From: CAYSRJ01 sp964521865
Lineage (GTDB): Bacteria; Spirochaetota; B62-G9; DRHN01
Length of the DNA stretch: 64,000 nucleotides
Direction of reading: 5' to 3'
Assembly: GCA_964521865.1 (NCBI GenBank)
Contig: CAZFTJ010000025.1
Location: 1-64,000, forward strand
Shown: positions 53,043 through 62,507 of the stretch, in pieces
Position numbering within the stretch: the stretch's first letter is position 1
How the letters are laid out: each line of letters opens with the position of its first letter
Notes under the pieces: model-generated
What the model was told of the DNA's origin: nothing
The model's input: the letters and a program-made list of their open reading frames with translations, nothing else
Database searches by the model: none
Position numbers and translations under genes: made by a program

Positions 53043-54904
53043 GAATTCGTATCAACAATATTTCGCTCCAAGGAACATCTCGCCGGGTTGAATTTGAGCC
53101 GGGACTTAATATAATCACAGGTCCTATTGCGAGCGGGAAGACAACATTGCTGCGTCTTGTCCGATCTCTTCTAGGCGGATCATTGGCCCATTTGCCTCCG
53201 GAAGTTAGGGAATCCGTTATTTCTGTGTTAGGCGAAGTGATTCTCCAAAATGAAAGTTATTCTATTATCCGGCCAGCCATCACTACCCGTACAACAAGGG
53301 TGGAAATCGCTGGCGAAGAAGTAGCCTTGCGCTTACCATTTGCACAAATTGAACAAGAATCTCCTACAACCTATTTACGATGGATTCTTGAACAACTTGA
53401 TTTGCCGCGGCTTGAAGTTCCGTCTGCCCCTACAAAACCAGAAAGTGAACCGACTCCGGTAAGTATCAATGACTACTTGCTCTATTGCACACTACATCAA
53501 GAAGAGATAGGGTATTCGGTTTTTGGCCATACAGATCCATTTAAGAATATCAAGAGAAAGTATGTATTTGAAATTGCCTATGGTATTTATAATATCGAGA
53601 CGGCCAGAATCCAAGATGAACTAAGAAATGTTCAAGCTCAACTACGTGAACTAAAGAACCAAGATGTACTCTTTTCTCGCTTCTTAAGTGACACAATTCT
53701 TGAAAACCGGGCAGAACTTGAGCATAACCTCCAAGTGACCCAAGAAGATTTATCTGCTTTGGAAGCCCGGATAGCCGAAACATCTTCTCAAGGGCAAACA
53801 CTTTCCCAGACAGCTTCTTTGCGAAAACAAATCTTGACAACTGACGAAAGAATACAAGAGAGACAGGCTGAGCTTGAAGCAGAACGCCAAGCTAAGAAAA
53901 ACTTGGAGATGCTGGAAGCACAACTTGAGACTCAGATCGGGAAGATAACACGTTCTATCGTAGCCCAAAAACATTTATTTGATATTGATTTTGTAGTATG
54001 TCCACGTTGCGGCGCTGCATTGGATCAACGACGTCAAGAGGAAGAACTATGTTATTTATGCTTGCAGAAGCCTATGCCGCAAGTCTCTCGACAAACACTT
54101 ATTGATGAACTTTCTCGAGTGGAGGCTCAACTATCTGAGACTCATGAATTGCTTTCCCAGCATCAGGTACGTACCGAGCGGTTAACTAGTCAAATCGAGC
54201 GATTAAAAACAGAAAGTGAGCAGTTACGGAAAGAACTAGATTTTCAAACGAATACTTTTGTATCTGCTAAGGCCAGCGAAATCTCTGAATCTGCGGCACG
54301 CCGTGCTCAGCTTCAGACCCGGATAAAGCAATTTGAGGAGTATCTTGATCTTTATAGAAAGCTTGATGTGACTCGCAAATGGGTCAAAGAACTTGCGGAA
54401 CAGAAAGAGGCTTTGCAACAGGAATTAGAAGCGGCTGCCGGTCAGGAGGCCGAAACACAGGATCGTATTAAACATTTGACATCATTATTCAATCAAATAC
54501 TACAACGATTTCAAGCCCCTGAATTTGGAGAACAGCGAGAGTCCTCCATTGATCCTCGAACTTATTTACCCATATATCATGGCCGGCGTTTTGAAGATTT
54601 GAGTTCTCCTGGATTGGCAACGCTGGTTAATGTAGCTCATGCCTTAGCGCATCAGCGAACCAGCATCACTCTTGATTTAAAACTACCTAATATCTTGTTT
54701 ATTGATGGGCTCAGCGAACACTTAGGAGAAGAAGGCTTAGATCCACAACGATTAACAGCCATTTATGAATATTTGATAGAAACTTCCAGAGAAATAGGGA
54801 CTGCCCTCCAAATTATTGTGATCGATAATGAAGTTCCTGAAATTGCACGTGAATATGTTCGTCTAGAATTATCTGATACTGAGCGGCTTATTCCTCCAAT
54901 ATAA
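53039..54904 (+). CDS. ABC-3C system SMC/Rad50-like ATPase with zinc hook
   Basis: This 621-residue protein starts at ATG 53039 in the ATGA overlap. Walker A is GPIASGKTT (residues 28-36). A long coiled coil follows (about residues 200-510), interrupted near 320-340 by CPRC and CYLC, a four-cysteine zinc hook comparable with Rad50. The C-terminal Walker B-like segment is NILFIDGLSEHLGEEGLD, with glycine where the catalytic glutamate usually follows the aspartate. It is the sensor/motor of the three-gene system. A longer frame from 52913 overlaps the middle component and is rejected. Confidence 0.85.
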   Translation: MRIRINNISLQGTSRRVEFEPGLNIITGPIASGKTTLLRLVRSLLGGSLAHLPPEVRESVISVLGEVILQNESYSIIRPAITTRTTRVEIAGEEVALRLPFAQIEQESPTTYLRWILEQLDLPRLEVPSAPTKPESEPTPVSINDYLLYCTLHQEEIGYSVFGHTDPFKNIKRKYVFEIAYGIYNIETARIQDELRNVQAQLRELKNQDVLFSRFLSDTILENRAELEHNLQVTQEDLSALEARIAETSSQGQTLSQTASLRKQILTTDERIQERQAELEAERQAKKNLEMLEAQLETQIGKITRSIVAQKHLFDIDFVVCPRCGAALDQRRQEEELCYLCLQKPMPQVSRQTLIDELSRVEAQLSETHELLSQHQVRTERLTSQIERLKTESEQLRKELDFQTNTFVSAKASEISESAARRAQLQTRIKQFEEYLDLYRKLDVTRKWVKELAEQKEALQQELEAAAGQEAETQDRIKHLTSLFNQILQRFQAPEFGEQRESSIDPRTYLPIYHGRRFEDLSSPGLATLVNVAHALAHQRTSITLDLKLPNILFIDGLSEHLGEEGLDPQRLTAIYEYLIETSREIGTALQIIVIDNEVPEIAREYVRLELSDTERLIPPI

Positions 54905-55573
54905 GTACTAATTCTTACTTAGGTGGTAATAACAAATAAGCATTTTCATAAATATTCCCTGGATATAATCAAAATGAAAAAGTTATCCTTACTCGAATTC
55001 ATTGAGATGCTATATTCCAAATGCCTTAAGTAAAACGGTACAATAATGTACATTCCATCGAACCAATGGTGGCCGATTCCAACAAAAAGAAAAAAAGGCG
55101 TCAAGCATGAATGCAAACGGAACCCAGACTACAACAATCGCGTGAGGATACATTCCACTGCAAACGCAGCGGTTTTCTTATTATATATTATACGCTTTCA
55201 TCAGCTTTCATTACTCATTTTCCTCCCGATGATTGAGCTTCCCATTATGTAAAGCATAAACTATTCCTCCTTGGTAAATCAAATAAACTGAGCTAAAGAA
55301 TTAAAAAAACAGTCTTCGTATTGAAAAATTTGCAATTTCAATACGGAATATTTTAAAATTAAAGTAGGGATGCCATTTTAGAAAATATTGATAACTAGGC
55401 CAGAATTGTCTGATTCTTTTGTAAAAATTCTGGCTTTTACACTGCGTTTTTGACGTATAGCACCTTATTCGGGGTGATTATATATTGCAATAATGAAGTT
55501 TTTTACCAGGATATGCTTTATAATATTTGCAGTTCATTCAATTGTTTGAGTTCACAAAAGATATACAACTATT
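54905..55573. other. Intergenic region after the ABC-3C operon
   Basis: This is 669 nt without a convincing gene. A hairpin CCACTGC-AAAC-GCAGCGG (55155-55172, one mismatch) followed by TTTTCTT on the plus strand may be the terminator of the ABC-3C operon. A second inverted repeat, CGTATTGAAA to TTTCAATACG (55317-55345, 9-nt spacer), has no T-run and may be a protein-binding site. The rest is AT-rich. Confidence 0.5.
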
Positions 55574-56551
55574 ATGTCGAAACCCTTATTTGAAATTGAC
55601 ATCGCGAGTAACGCTCATTCGAGTCTAGAGGCGCATGTACCTCTAACTCTCATCAAAGACTCATGCTGTTTTCACAATGCTATAGGCCTACGCATGCCCC
55701 TCGGAATCTACAATGTCTCTGTTTCACGGGTATGCGACAAGATCATCCGGCTTTGTAGGCGCTTAGAAGACTACTTTCGGGCCTCCGATACCATAGAGGG
55801 CTTGAAGACATATGATGATTTGATGCAAGAAATCCTCGACTATATCGAGTTATCACTGTACGCTGCTGCAGATCATGTTAATGACATTTACTCCATAACA
55901 TCAGGGTTCTTCAAGACCAAAGCAATAAAAATTAAGGATACTGCCTACAAGAAATTTGATAAGGCGGTCAAAGGAAATAAGCGGCTTGTCTCCGCTGCTG
56001 CCAATCACATTAAGCATCAACAATCAAGGATTCGGATTTTTTCAATGGAGTTCGTTCATGGCGGTTCTTCCGGCTGCTTGCACGGATACTTTATTGAAGG
56101 AGTTGATGCAGGCGTAGTCTGCCCAAGCAGCTCGTTTCACAAAAACCAGGATGTTTTCTCCATTACCACGCTTGTTTGGGAAATTATTCTATTCTTGTTG
56201 AATTGCTCGCGTGATCTGGCATTCTTTCTGCGAGATACAGCCACGCAGACAGAAGGACCAGTTGATGTGAAATCCACCTTGCTTTCCAAGGCCGTCGTTG
56301 CTGCTGCTAGGCTACCTATTTATACGTTCGGTGAAGAGCATCCTTTCTCACGGTCAACGCTGCGAATTATTTCGTCGAAAGGTGCTGATGAATCCTTGAA
56401 TTCCGGTTTGTATGGTTCAATCAAGCACGGATGGTCCAAGACAGCCAGTGCATCATTTGGCAAATATATTTCGCGTTTTGAAGGGGACGGTAAGACCAGA
56501 AGCTTCCGGTTTGTTCAACCAAAGAGCGTGTCATTCATATATTGGGAATAA
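55574..56551 (+). CDS. Unknown protein between two defence-type loci
   Basis: This 325-residue protein has no motif I recognise. It is soluble apart from one hydrophobic stretch (TTLVWEIILFLLNCSRDLAFF, about residues 200-220). An N-terminal alpha-helical part (VCDKIIRLCRRLEDYFRAS) is followed by a basic region (KKFDKAVKGNKRLVSAAANH) and the segment FSMEFVHGGSSGCLHGYFIE. No Shine-Dalgarno site is clear. It is a single gene between the ABC-3C operon and the nuclease/helicase pair, and base composition differs little from the latter. Presence in the island suggests an accessory or defence role, but this is only context. Confidence 0.6.
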   Translation: MSKPLFEIDIASNAHSSLEAHVPLTLIKDSCCFHNAIGLRMPLGIYNVSVSRVCDKIIRLCRRLEDYFRASDTIEGLKTYDDLMQEILDYIELSLYAAADHVNDIYSITSGFFKTKAIKIKDTAYKKFDKAVKGNKRLVSAAANHIKHQQSRIRIFSMEFVHGGSSGCLHGYFIEGVDAGVVCPSSSFHKNQDVFSITTLVWEIILFLLNCSRDLAFFLRDTATQTEGPVDVKSTLLSKAVVAAARLPIYTFGEEHPFSRSTLRIISSKGADESLNSGLYGSIKHGWSKTASASFGKYISRFEGDGKTRSFRFVQPKSVSFIYWE

Positions 56552-56708
56552 TTGGGCTAATTGTAAATAGTAACTCTAATACATATAAGGCCCACAAAGT
56601 TAAGGGATAAAAATACCCCTGACAATCTTTTGTTATTGATCGATCGATTTACATCATTTCTCTATTTCCAGTTATTCAGGATATTAGACCTACTAAGGAC
56701 AAGTGAAG

Positions 56709-57908
56709 ATGAGAACTGACCCTATACTGATTGAAACGCCGACGGACCACGGTTCACTACTTCCCCGGGTGGAAGCTATGCCAAAGAGTGACCTGGATGA
56801 ATCATGGCTACAGCACTTGATATTTGAGCATCCCGAAATCCTACCGGTTCGCGAGTTTGACGATTCTGCGCAAGATATAGTCTCCGTTGCCAGAGAGCTA
56901 TCGACAGCTGTGGGATCCATTGATGGCTTCTTCATAGCACCCAACGGGACTATTGTGATCGTTGAAACAAAGCTTTGGAAGAATCCTGAGAAGCACAGAA
57001 CTGTCGTCGCACAGATAATCGATTATGCTAAGGAACTGTGTAAGTGGACGTATGATGAACTTGATGAGGCTGTTAGGAGGGCATCGTCAAAACCAATTAC
57101 CGTAGAGACCAAGGCTGGGCTTTACGACATTCTTCGGCAACATGTTGAGAATTTCGGCATCGGCTTTGATGAGTTTCAGGAGCGGGTTCAACGCAAGCTT
57201 GCCGAAGGAGAATTCGTTCTGCTGATCATAGGTGATCGCATCTCACCAAATATAACACTTCTTGCTGACTGGATTAGTAGTGCACCTGGACTCAATTTTC
57301 GTCTCGGTCTAGTTGAAATGCAGATCTATCTGCTCGAATCTGGCCGCGAATGGCCACTGTTGGTCGTTCCGGACATTATCGGCAGGACGGTCGAGAAAAC
57401 TAGGGGCGTAGTCAAGATCCGGTACGAGAAGGAGAGACCTTGCGCTGATGTTGAGTACGTGGAAAAGGAGGAAATATCCATGGCCAAGGGGAAAACCACC
57501 CAAGAGGAGTTCCTAGCGAAGCTGCCTGCCGATCTTTCCCCGGTCTACGAGCGTTGGATTGGGAGGTGGTTATCAAAGGGGTTTGTGGTGTATTGGGGTG
57601 TGGTAGGATTCAGTGTCCGAGTATACATTGACGCGAAGTTGCAGACCATCCTTGATGCCTATCCTGACTTGGCTGCGAGTATCATCAGACAGAAAGATGC
57701 CGACACAATGGGTATATCGGGCGAAGCGTACCAAGAATACTTGGAGACAGCGCGAGCTATTCCTGGAGCTTCAGCAGTACTGGCTTCTGGGAGGAAATAT
57801 ATAAGGTCTGAGGCGATCACAGGGGACGAATTGGACGCGTTGTTCTTTGGAACGACGAAACTTGCTGAGGATTTACTGGAGCGGTCTAAACGAACAAATG
57901 GAGGCTAA
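56709..57908 (+). CDS. PD-(D/E)xK-type nuclease-like protein (NucS/DUF91-like)
   Basis: This 399-residue protein has a nuclease-type core: Asp72 in GSIDGFFIAPNG, Glu86-x-Lys88 in VIVETKLW, and Gln102-x3-Tyr106 (QIIDYAKEL), the QxxxY helix seen in RecB-like enzymes. The N-terminal LQHLIFEHPEILPV is typical of this restriction-like group. The C-terminal part (from about 260) resembles no family I know. ATG 56709 is chosen over a GTG two codons earlier because AAGGA is nine nt from it. The helicase gene follows 143 nt downstream. Confidence 0.7.
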   Translation: MRTDPILIETPTDHGSLLPRVEAMPKSDLDESWLQHLIFEHPEILPVREFDDSAQDIVSVARELSTAVGSIDGFFIAPNGTIVIVETKLWKNPEKHRTVVAQIIDYAKELCKWTYDELDEAVRRASSKPITVETKAGLYDILRQHVENFGIGFDEFQERVQRKLAEGEFVLLIIGDRISPNITLLADWISSAPGLNFRLGLVEMQIYLLESGREWPLLVVPDIIGRTVEKTRGVVKIRYEKERPCADVEYVEKEEISMAKGKTTQEEFLAKLPADLSPVYERWIGRWLSKGFVVYWGVVGFSVRVYIDAKLQTILDAYPDLAASIIRQKDADTMGISGEAYQEYLETARAIPGASAVLASGRKYIRSEAITGDELDALFFGTTKLAEDLLERSKRTNGG

Positions 57909-58051
57909 TATCGGGATGGAACTGACGCCTTTGCTATTATTTAAAAATTGTTAATCCACTATTTCAAAGAGTTTGATTCAGTCCCAGATAACGGCGCCGC
58001 TCATCCCACGTGTTAGATGAGATACGATAGGATACCCTAGGAGGTAAATAG

Positions 58052-59926
58052 TTGGCGTGGGATGACGATCTGACACAGGAACAGAGAATCGTCGCAAGCG
58101 CGCACGACGGTCACGCTCGTATCCTCGCAGGCCCTGGTACCGGCAAGACGTTCACTCTCAAAGCGCGTGTCCAATACCTGATCGAAACGTTCGATGTAAC
58201 GCCCTCGCGTATCCTCATCGTGACATTTACGCGCAAAGCGGTTACGGAACTCCGCGATCGAATCCTTCCCTGCATCCCAGAGAGTGTTGAACCGCCGCGC
58301 ATTTCGACGCTGCATGGATTTGCCCTTCGTCAGCTTCTCAGAAATTCCAACCTGGTGGAGACGCTGCCCGCTCCCCTCAGGATTGCTGACGACTGGGAAG
58401 AGGACGCGATAATTATACCGGACCTGCAACGCTTGTTGAAGAAAAACAAGAAGGATATCAGGGCTGCTCTCGATGCTATGTCATCTAACTGGGATACGCT
58501 AACGGACGCAGAACTCAATGTGGATCCGCAATTCATCACAGCCTGGAGACGTATTCGAAATGTGTACGGCTTCACACTCAGGGCTGAAATGGTATACAGG
58601 CTCAAGCGTGCGATGGAGCAGCATGACAAGTTTCAGCTAGAGGGTCAGTTTCGGCATGTGATTGTCGATGAATTTCAGGACCTCAACGCATGCGATCTGG
58701 CAGTAGTACAGGCGCTTAGCTCATTGGGAGCCTCGGTCTTCTGCGCTGGTGACGACGACCAGAGTATCTATGGTTTTCGGAAGGCCTCGCCAGCTGGAAT
58801 ACGTGCTTTTGTTGGCACCTATCCGGATGCTGAGGATCATAAGATGACGTTGTGCAAGCGTTGCGACAGTGAGATTCTGGCAGCAGCGGAATATGTCGCA
58901 AATCAGGATCTGGATAGAGAGATGAAGGATTTGGTGGCGGAGAATCATGGAGGCTTGGTCCGGATCTTCGCTGCGTCCGACCAATACACAGAAGCAAAGA
59001 TGATTACCACTGTCTGCCAGCGTCTTCACGCGGCGGGATACGAATACTCAGCAATCGCCATACTCGTGCACTCTGATTATCATGGCCGCTTCTCACAGCC
59101 AATCGTCGACACTCTCTCTGAGGGTAGCGTACCCGTGTCTGAGCACAGGATCGCAAACCCTCTATCAGAGGAAAATACACGACGTCTCTACGCACTCGCC
59201 CAACTAGCTGTCTCGGCTGATGATTCTCTTGCTGTCCGTACTCTTCTGCAACTGACTCCAGGAATCGGCGATAGTTGCATTGAAACCCTCGAATCACTTG
59301 CAGTAAAACGTGGTGACCGCTACTCTAACACCGCGCGAGCAGTTGCAGAGGATGTTTCATTGTTGGCGAATGTCGGATCTCGAGTGGCTGCAGCATGGAA
59401 AAACATCGAAGCTGCTGTACACAAATTAGAGAAAGTTGTAGCTCCCAGTGAAGAGGATGGTCTTATATCCGACGAGCTTCGTAACTCCCTCTTTGAAGCC
59501 GCTTTAGTATTGGGACTTTCCACTCATGCGGTCGATGATCTTATACAGCTAGTATCCGAGACTGAATCGGCATCGCTGACCGATCTCCTCGCGAAAACAT
59601 CTACTGTGGGTGATCGGTTTGAGCCGCAACTAAGTAAGGATTCGGTGAACATAATGACTATGCACCAGGCAAAAGGCTTGACGTTCGATTGTGTCCTCAT
59701 CCCGGGTCTTGAGGACGAGCTAATCCCCGGCAACTATGATGACCCCGAGCAGGAGGGTGACCAAAGGCGTCTGCTTTATGTCTCCATGACGCGCGCAAGA
59801 CATGCCCTCATGCTTTTTTATGCAACAAGGAGAACCGGTGCTCAGGCTCATTCTGGTCGTGGGCCGACAACCAAAGATCGAAATCTCACTCGCTTCTTGT
59901 CGGACTATAAATTCAAGAAGGACTGA
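58052..59926 (+). CDS. UvrD/PcrA-like superfamily 1 DNA helicase
   Basis: This 624-residue helicase has Q-motif LTQEQ (8-11), Walker A AGPGTGKTF (26-34), motif II VDEFQDLN, motif III GDDDQSIYGFR, motif V TMHQAKGLTFDCVLIPG and motif VI LLYVSMTRARHAL. These are UvrD/Rep features, and the protein is shorter than housekeeping UvrD/PcrA (about 700-750). The start is TTG 58052 with AGGAGG seven nt upstream, an unusually strong site. It probably unwinds DNA for the nuclease encoded before it, as in RecB-like or Gabija-like pairs (inference), but no GajA-type ATPase is present. Confidence 0.88.
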   Translation: MAWDDDLTQEQRIVASAHDGHARILAGPGTGKTFTLKARVQYLIETFDVTPSRILIVTFTRKAVTELRDRILPCIPESVEPPRISTLHGFALRQLLRNSNLVETLPAPLRIADDWEEDAIIIPDLQRLLKKNKKDIRAALDAMSSNWDTLTDAELNVDPQFITAWRRIRNVYGFTLRAEMVYRLKRAMEQHDKFQLEGQFRHVIVDEFQDLNACDLAVVQALSSLGASVFCAGDDDQSIYGFRKASPAGIRAFVGTYPDAEDHKMTLCKRCDSEILAAAEYVANQDLDREMKDLVAENHGGLVRIFAASDQYTEAKMITTVCQRLHAAGYEYSAIAILVHSDYHGRFSQPIVDTLSEGSVPVSEHRIANPLSEENTRRLYALAQLAVSADDSLAVRTLLQLTPGIGDSCIETLESLAVKRGDRYSNTARAVAEDVSLLANVGSRVAAAWKNIEAAVHKLEKVVAPSEEDGLISDELRNSLFEAALVLGLSTHAVDDLIQLVSETESASLTDLLAKTSTVGDRFEPQLSKDSVNIMTMHQAKGLTFDCVLIPGLEDELIPGNYDDPEQEGDQRRLLYVSMTRARHALMLFYATRRTGAQAHSGRGPTTKDRNLTRFLSDYKFKKD

Positions 59927-59956
59927 TGCATGTTGCATGCTCATCTAACAAGAAAA

Positions 59957-60226
59957 TTAATCTGATAAACCGTCTGTCCCATCCCTTGCAGAAAGATTTT
60001 GGTCACTCATATTCTCTCTAGGTGCCATTACGATAGATACGGTAATAGTATTTATTACTTCTTGATTATTACTCCGTGGTATTTTGGTATAGCTATGGTC
60101 TTTTTTGATAATTTTCCTGTTTTTGCTTCTGTCTTTATATCTTCCCATTCCTTTCAGTGGTGTTGTGATAGCGCCGTTCACTGGAATCGGTTGTTTAGAC
60201 CTTATGTCTTCAGGGTTCAATACCAA
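59957..60226 (-). CDS. Doubtful small basic protein downstream of the restriction gene
   Basis: An 89-codon frame starts at TTG 60226, overlapping the end of the restriction gene by 17 nt, and ends in TAA. It contains KDRSKNRKIIKKDHSYTKI and no recognised domain; no helix-turn-helix as in controller proteins is visible. Composition is compatible with coding. It may be a real small gene or chance. Included because it fills an otherwise empty 283-nt gap. Confidence 0.3.
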   Translation of the reverse strand: MVLNPEDIRSKQPIPVNGAITTPLKGMGRYKDRSKNRKIIKKDHSYTKIPRSNNQEVINTITVSIVMAPRENMSDQNLSARDGTDGLSD

Positions 60227-60821
60227 TTAGAACAAGGGGAACCGCAGGTACTCCTCGCCCCTGACGAACAACATTATAAAACTCGCCCTCATAATATGCG
60301 ACACCAGAACTCATTTCACTCTGTAGGGATTTCATTGGAAGAATTTCGACTCCAACATCGATACGATCACCTACATAAAAGGCAAGGTGTTTAACAAAAA
60401 GATCATATGCAACGAACGAGTATTTTCCGAACTGAACCTCAACAGCCACTCGGTCTTTAACAAAGTCTGTCTGGTTATAACTAAAGATCGGTGTCTCGCC
60501 AGCGGCTTCTATTTCCTGCTTCTGGTCCTCGGTTGACATCATAAGTGTTTTTCGGATTAGTTTTTCGCTTCGGGTAACCCAATAGTTCACTCGGCTTTCT
60601 TTCCAAGACTTTTTTTGAAGAAGGTCTTTGAAAGCAATATTCATGTCAATCGGGCTGAATAACAGTTTACCTCGCATCGTTTTTTCTTTAGAAACCTTGG
60701 TCCGGCACTTTTCTGCATCCACATCAGAAATAACAGATTGAATCTCTTTCCAAAGGATTGGTTTATGTACAAGAAGAAATTCAAGCCCGTTTAGATGAGA
60801 GTAGGTTTCGGAAATTTTCAT
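60210..60821 (-). CDS. BglII/BstYI-family type II restriction endonuclease
   Basis: This 203-residue protein opens with YSHLNGLEFLLVHKP and has the family's catalytic set in YNQTDFVKDRVAVEVQFGKY: Asp119, Glu128 and Gln130. It ends GRGVPAVPLVLIGIEP. Known members cut AGATCT (BglII) or RGATCY (BstYI), so a GATC-centred target is expected. It follows the methyltransferase gene by 139 nt on the same strand. No Shine-Dalgarno site is clear before the ATG, which fits low expression of the nuclease. Confidence 0.93.
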   Translation of the reverse strand: MKISETYSHLNGLEFLLVHKPILWKEIQSVISDVDAEKCRTKVSKEKTMRGKLLFSPIDMNIAFKDLLQKKSWKESRVNYWVTRSEKLIRKTLMMSTEDQKQEIEAAGETPIFSYNQTDFVKDRVAVEVQFGKYSFVAYDLFVKHLAFYVGDRIDVGVEILPMKSLQSEMSSGVAYYEGEFYNVVRQGRGVPAVPLVLIGIEP

Positions 60822-60960
60822 TGATTATATTTTATTTCTTGCCGCTTTCTAATAGCGTACTTTGCATAGTGTCCTTATTCCAAGGGGCAACGGTGAGATT
60901 ATTTCCTGCTTCAATAGGGTCGTAAACAGGTCTGTCCATAGGGCGGGTTCGCAGTGTTCC

Positions 60961-61785
60961 TTACATTTCCTGTTTAATCCTCTGCCGAGCAAGTTGAACA
61001 TACTTGGATACGATCTCCGCACCAACACCTCGACGCCTATGGCGAATGGCTGCAATGATCGTGGTCCCTGTTCCCAAGAATGGGTCCAACACCCAGTCTC
61101 CCTCATTTGTGAGTGATAGGACTAGCCGTTCAATTAGCTCTACCGGAAACTGGCAGGGATGTTCCGTTTTTTCGACATGATTACTTTTTACATTCGGAAT
61201 CACCCATAGATCTCCTGGATTCTTCCCAAGAGGATTACATGAATACTGACCAGCTTTTGGACCCTTGAAATGCTTTTTCCCCGGATATTTCTGAGGCACA
61301 CGTACGGCATCAAGGTTAAAAACATACTTATCAGATTTTGTAAACCATATGATTGTTTCATATCGTCCAGAAAACCGGCGACTACAGTGAAGTCCATGCT
61401 CAAAGTGCCAGATGATGCGATTACGCATCCTAAGACCAAGATCCGAGAAGATAGGATAAAGAACCGTATCCAAGGGGATGATCGCTCCTCTGTCAACATA
61501 GTTGCCAACTTGCCAGCAAATGCTACCTTGAGATGACAAAGTTCGTACACATTCGGTAATTACTTGTGCTTGCTGTTGGAGGTACTGATCGATATGAAGT
61601 TTCTTTTCATACTCTTTTCCAATATTGTAAGGGGGCGACGTTACAACGAGTTGGATAGATTCATCCGGGATTGATTTTAATAAATGAAGACAGTTATCGG
61701 GATAGACGACAATGGATTTTGACAAATTAAAACCTTCTACAATTTTTCGATTTTGATTGTATAAGGTTTGGATATCTGGATTCAT
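60961..61785 (-). CDS. Type II DNA methyltransferase (probably N4-cytosine, beta class)
   Basis: This 274-residue methyltransferase has catalytic motif IV as TSPPYN near residue 49 and the AdoMet motif I (DPFLGTGTT) near residue 238, the permuted beta-class order. SPPY is typical of N4-cytosine enzymes, and M.BglII and M.BstYI make N4-methylcytosine. It is encoded before the BglII-type nuclease gene on the same strand and should protect the host at the same site. Confidence 0.9.
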   Translation of the reverse strand: MNPDIQTLYNQNRKIVEGFNLSKSIVVYPDNCLHLLKSIPDESIQLVVTSPPYNIGKEYEKKLHIDQYLQQQAQVITECVRTLSSQGSICWQVGNYVDRGAIIPLDTVLYPIFSDLGLRMRNRIIWHFEHGLHCSRRFSGRYETIIWFTKSDKYVFNLDAVRVPQKYPGKKHFKGPKAGQYSCNPLGKNPGDLWVIPNVKSNHVEKTEHPCQFPVELIERLVLSLTNEGDWVLDPFLGTGTTIIAAIRHRRRGVGAEIVSKYVQLARQRIKQEM

Positions 61786-61845
61786 CCCTTATCTTTCTAA
61801 GTACCGGAAACTATGTATGAATTAAATTCTTTTTATGTTGCAGAT

Positions 61846-62475
61846 TTAATGTTCTAGTTTTATTAATTCGAAGTTATTAAGATTTTTATATGCAAAATAA
61901 TATTCATTATTTGCTAATTTATCTGAAAGATATTCAGCTGATTCTTTCAAAAATCTTCTAGTTTCAATATACCATGGGTCATTGCTGTTGCCAAGTTTTA
62001 ATCCAACCTTTGGATGAAGTAAGTCACCTAATTTATTTCTAATTTCTTTTAGTTTTTCTAGTTCAATAGGTTTATATATCCCCCATAGAATTTTTTCTCC
62101 AGTTTCTCGATCTAATAATAATATTTTTTGAGGATTATCTGAATTAGGATCAATAACAGTCATTGCTTTTCTCTTTTTTACAGGATCGTATTTTTTCAAA
62201 GTTTTTTTTGAGACTTTTTCAGCAAATGCAAGTTGATTGTCTATCATCCTTTCTGCAGCAAATCGTATTTCAAGAGCAGCGTATAATAACAGAGAATTTT
62301 TTTTCTTTTTTAAAAGGTCGTTCGCTCTTTTTAAATGTTCTTTGGGATCTGCAGTTAAATTCTCATGTTTGTTAAATACGAAAGAATATGAAATTTGTAA
62401 AAATTGTAATAATAATCTAGGAATATGATAAATAAATATTAAGATAAATCCAATGAATGCTCTAAAGAATTTCAT
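61846..62475 (-). CDS. Membrane-anchored unknown protein
   Basis: This 209-residue protein has an N-terminal hydrophobic anchor (FFRAFIGFILIFIYHIPRLL, residues 3-22) and a charged helical body (LLKKKKNSLLLYAALEIRFA; LEKLKEIRNKLGDLLHP). The RNKLGDLLHP stretch recalls HEPN-like helices, but the Rx4-6H motif is not complete. No family recognised. The gene is 60 nt from the methyltransferase gene and 32 nt after the DUF5677 gene. It may be a partner of the latter. Confidence 0.6.
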   Translation of the reverse strand: MKFFRAFIGFILIFIYHIPRLLLQFLQISYSFVFNKHENLTADPKEHLKRANDLLKKKKNSLLLYAALEIRFAAERMIDNQLAFAEKVSKKTLKKYDPVKKRKAMTVIDPNSDNPQKILLLDRETGEKILWGIYKPIELEKLKEIRNKLGDLLHPKVGLKLGNSNDPWYIETRRFLKESAEYLSDKLANNEYYFAYKNLNNFELIKLEH

Positions 62476-62507
62476 ATGTCTTATTATAATTTTTAATATA
62501 AAAACAA

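Noticed and set aside
55046..55252. 68-codon plus-strand frame after the ABC-3C operon
   Set aside because: It has no ribosome binding site, an odd composition and a hairpin inside it; more likely non-coding.
55317..55345. Inverted repeat CGTATTGAAA/TTTCAATACG as a terminator
   Set aside because: It is AT-rich, has a 9-nt loop and no T-run; kept only as a possible binding site.
58052..59926. Gabija system (GajB helicase)
   Set aside because: The helicase is UvrD-like as GajB is, but the partner lacks OLD-type ATPase and Toprim motifs of GajA.
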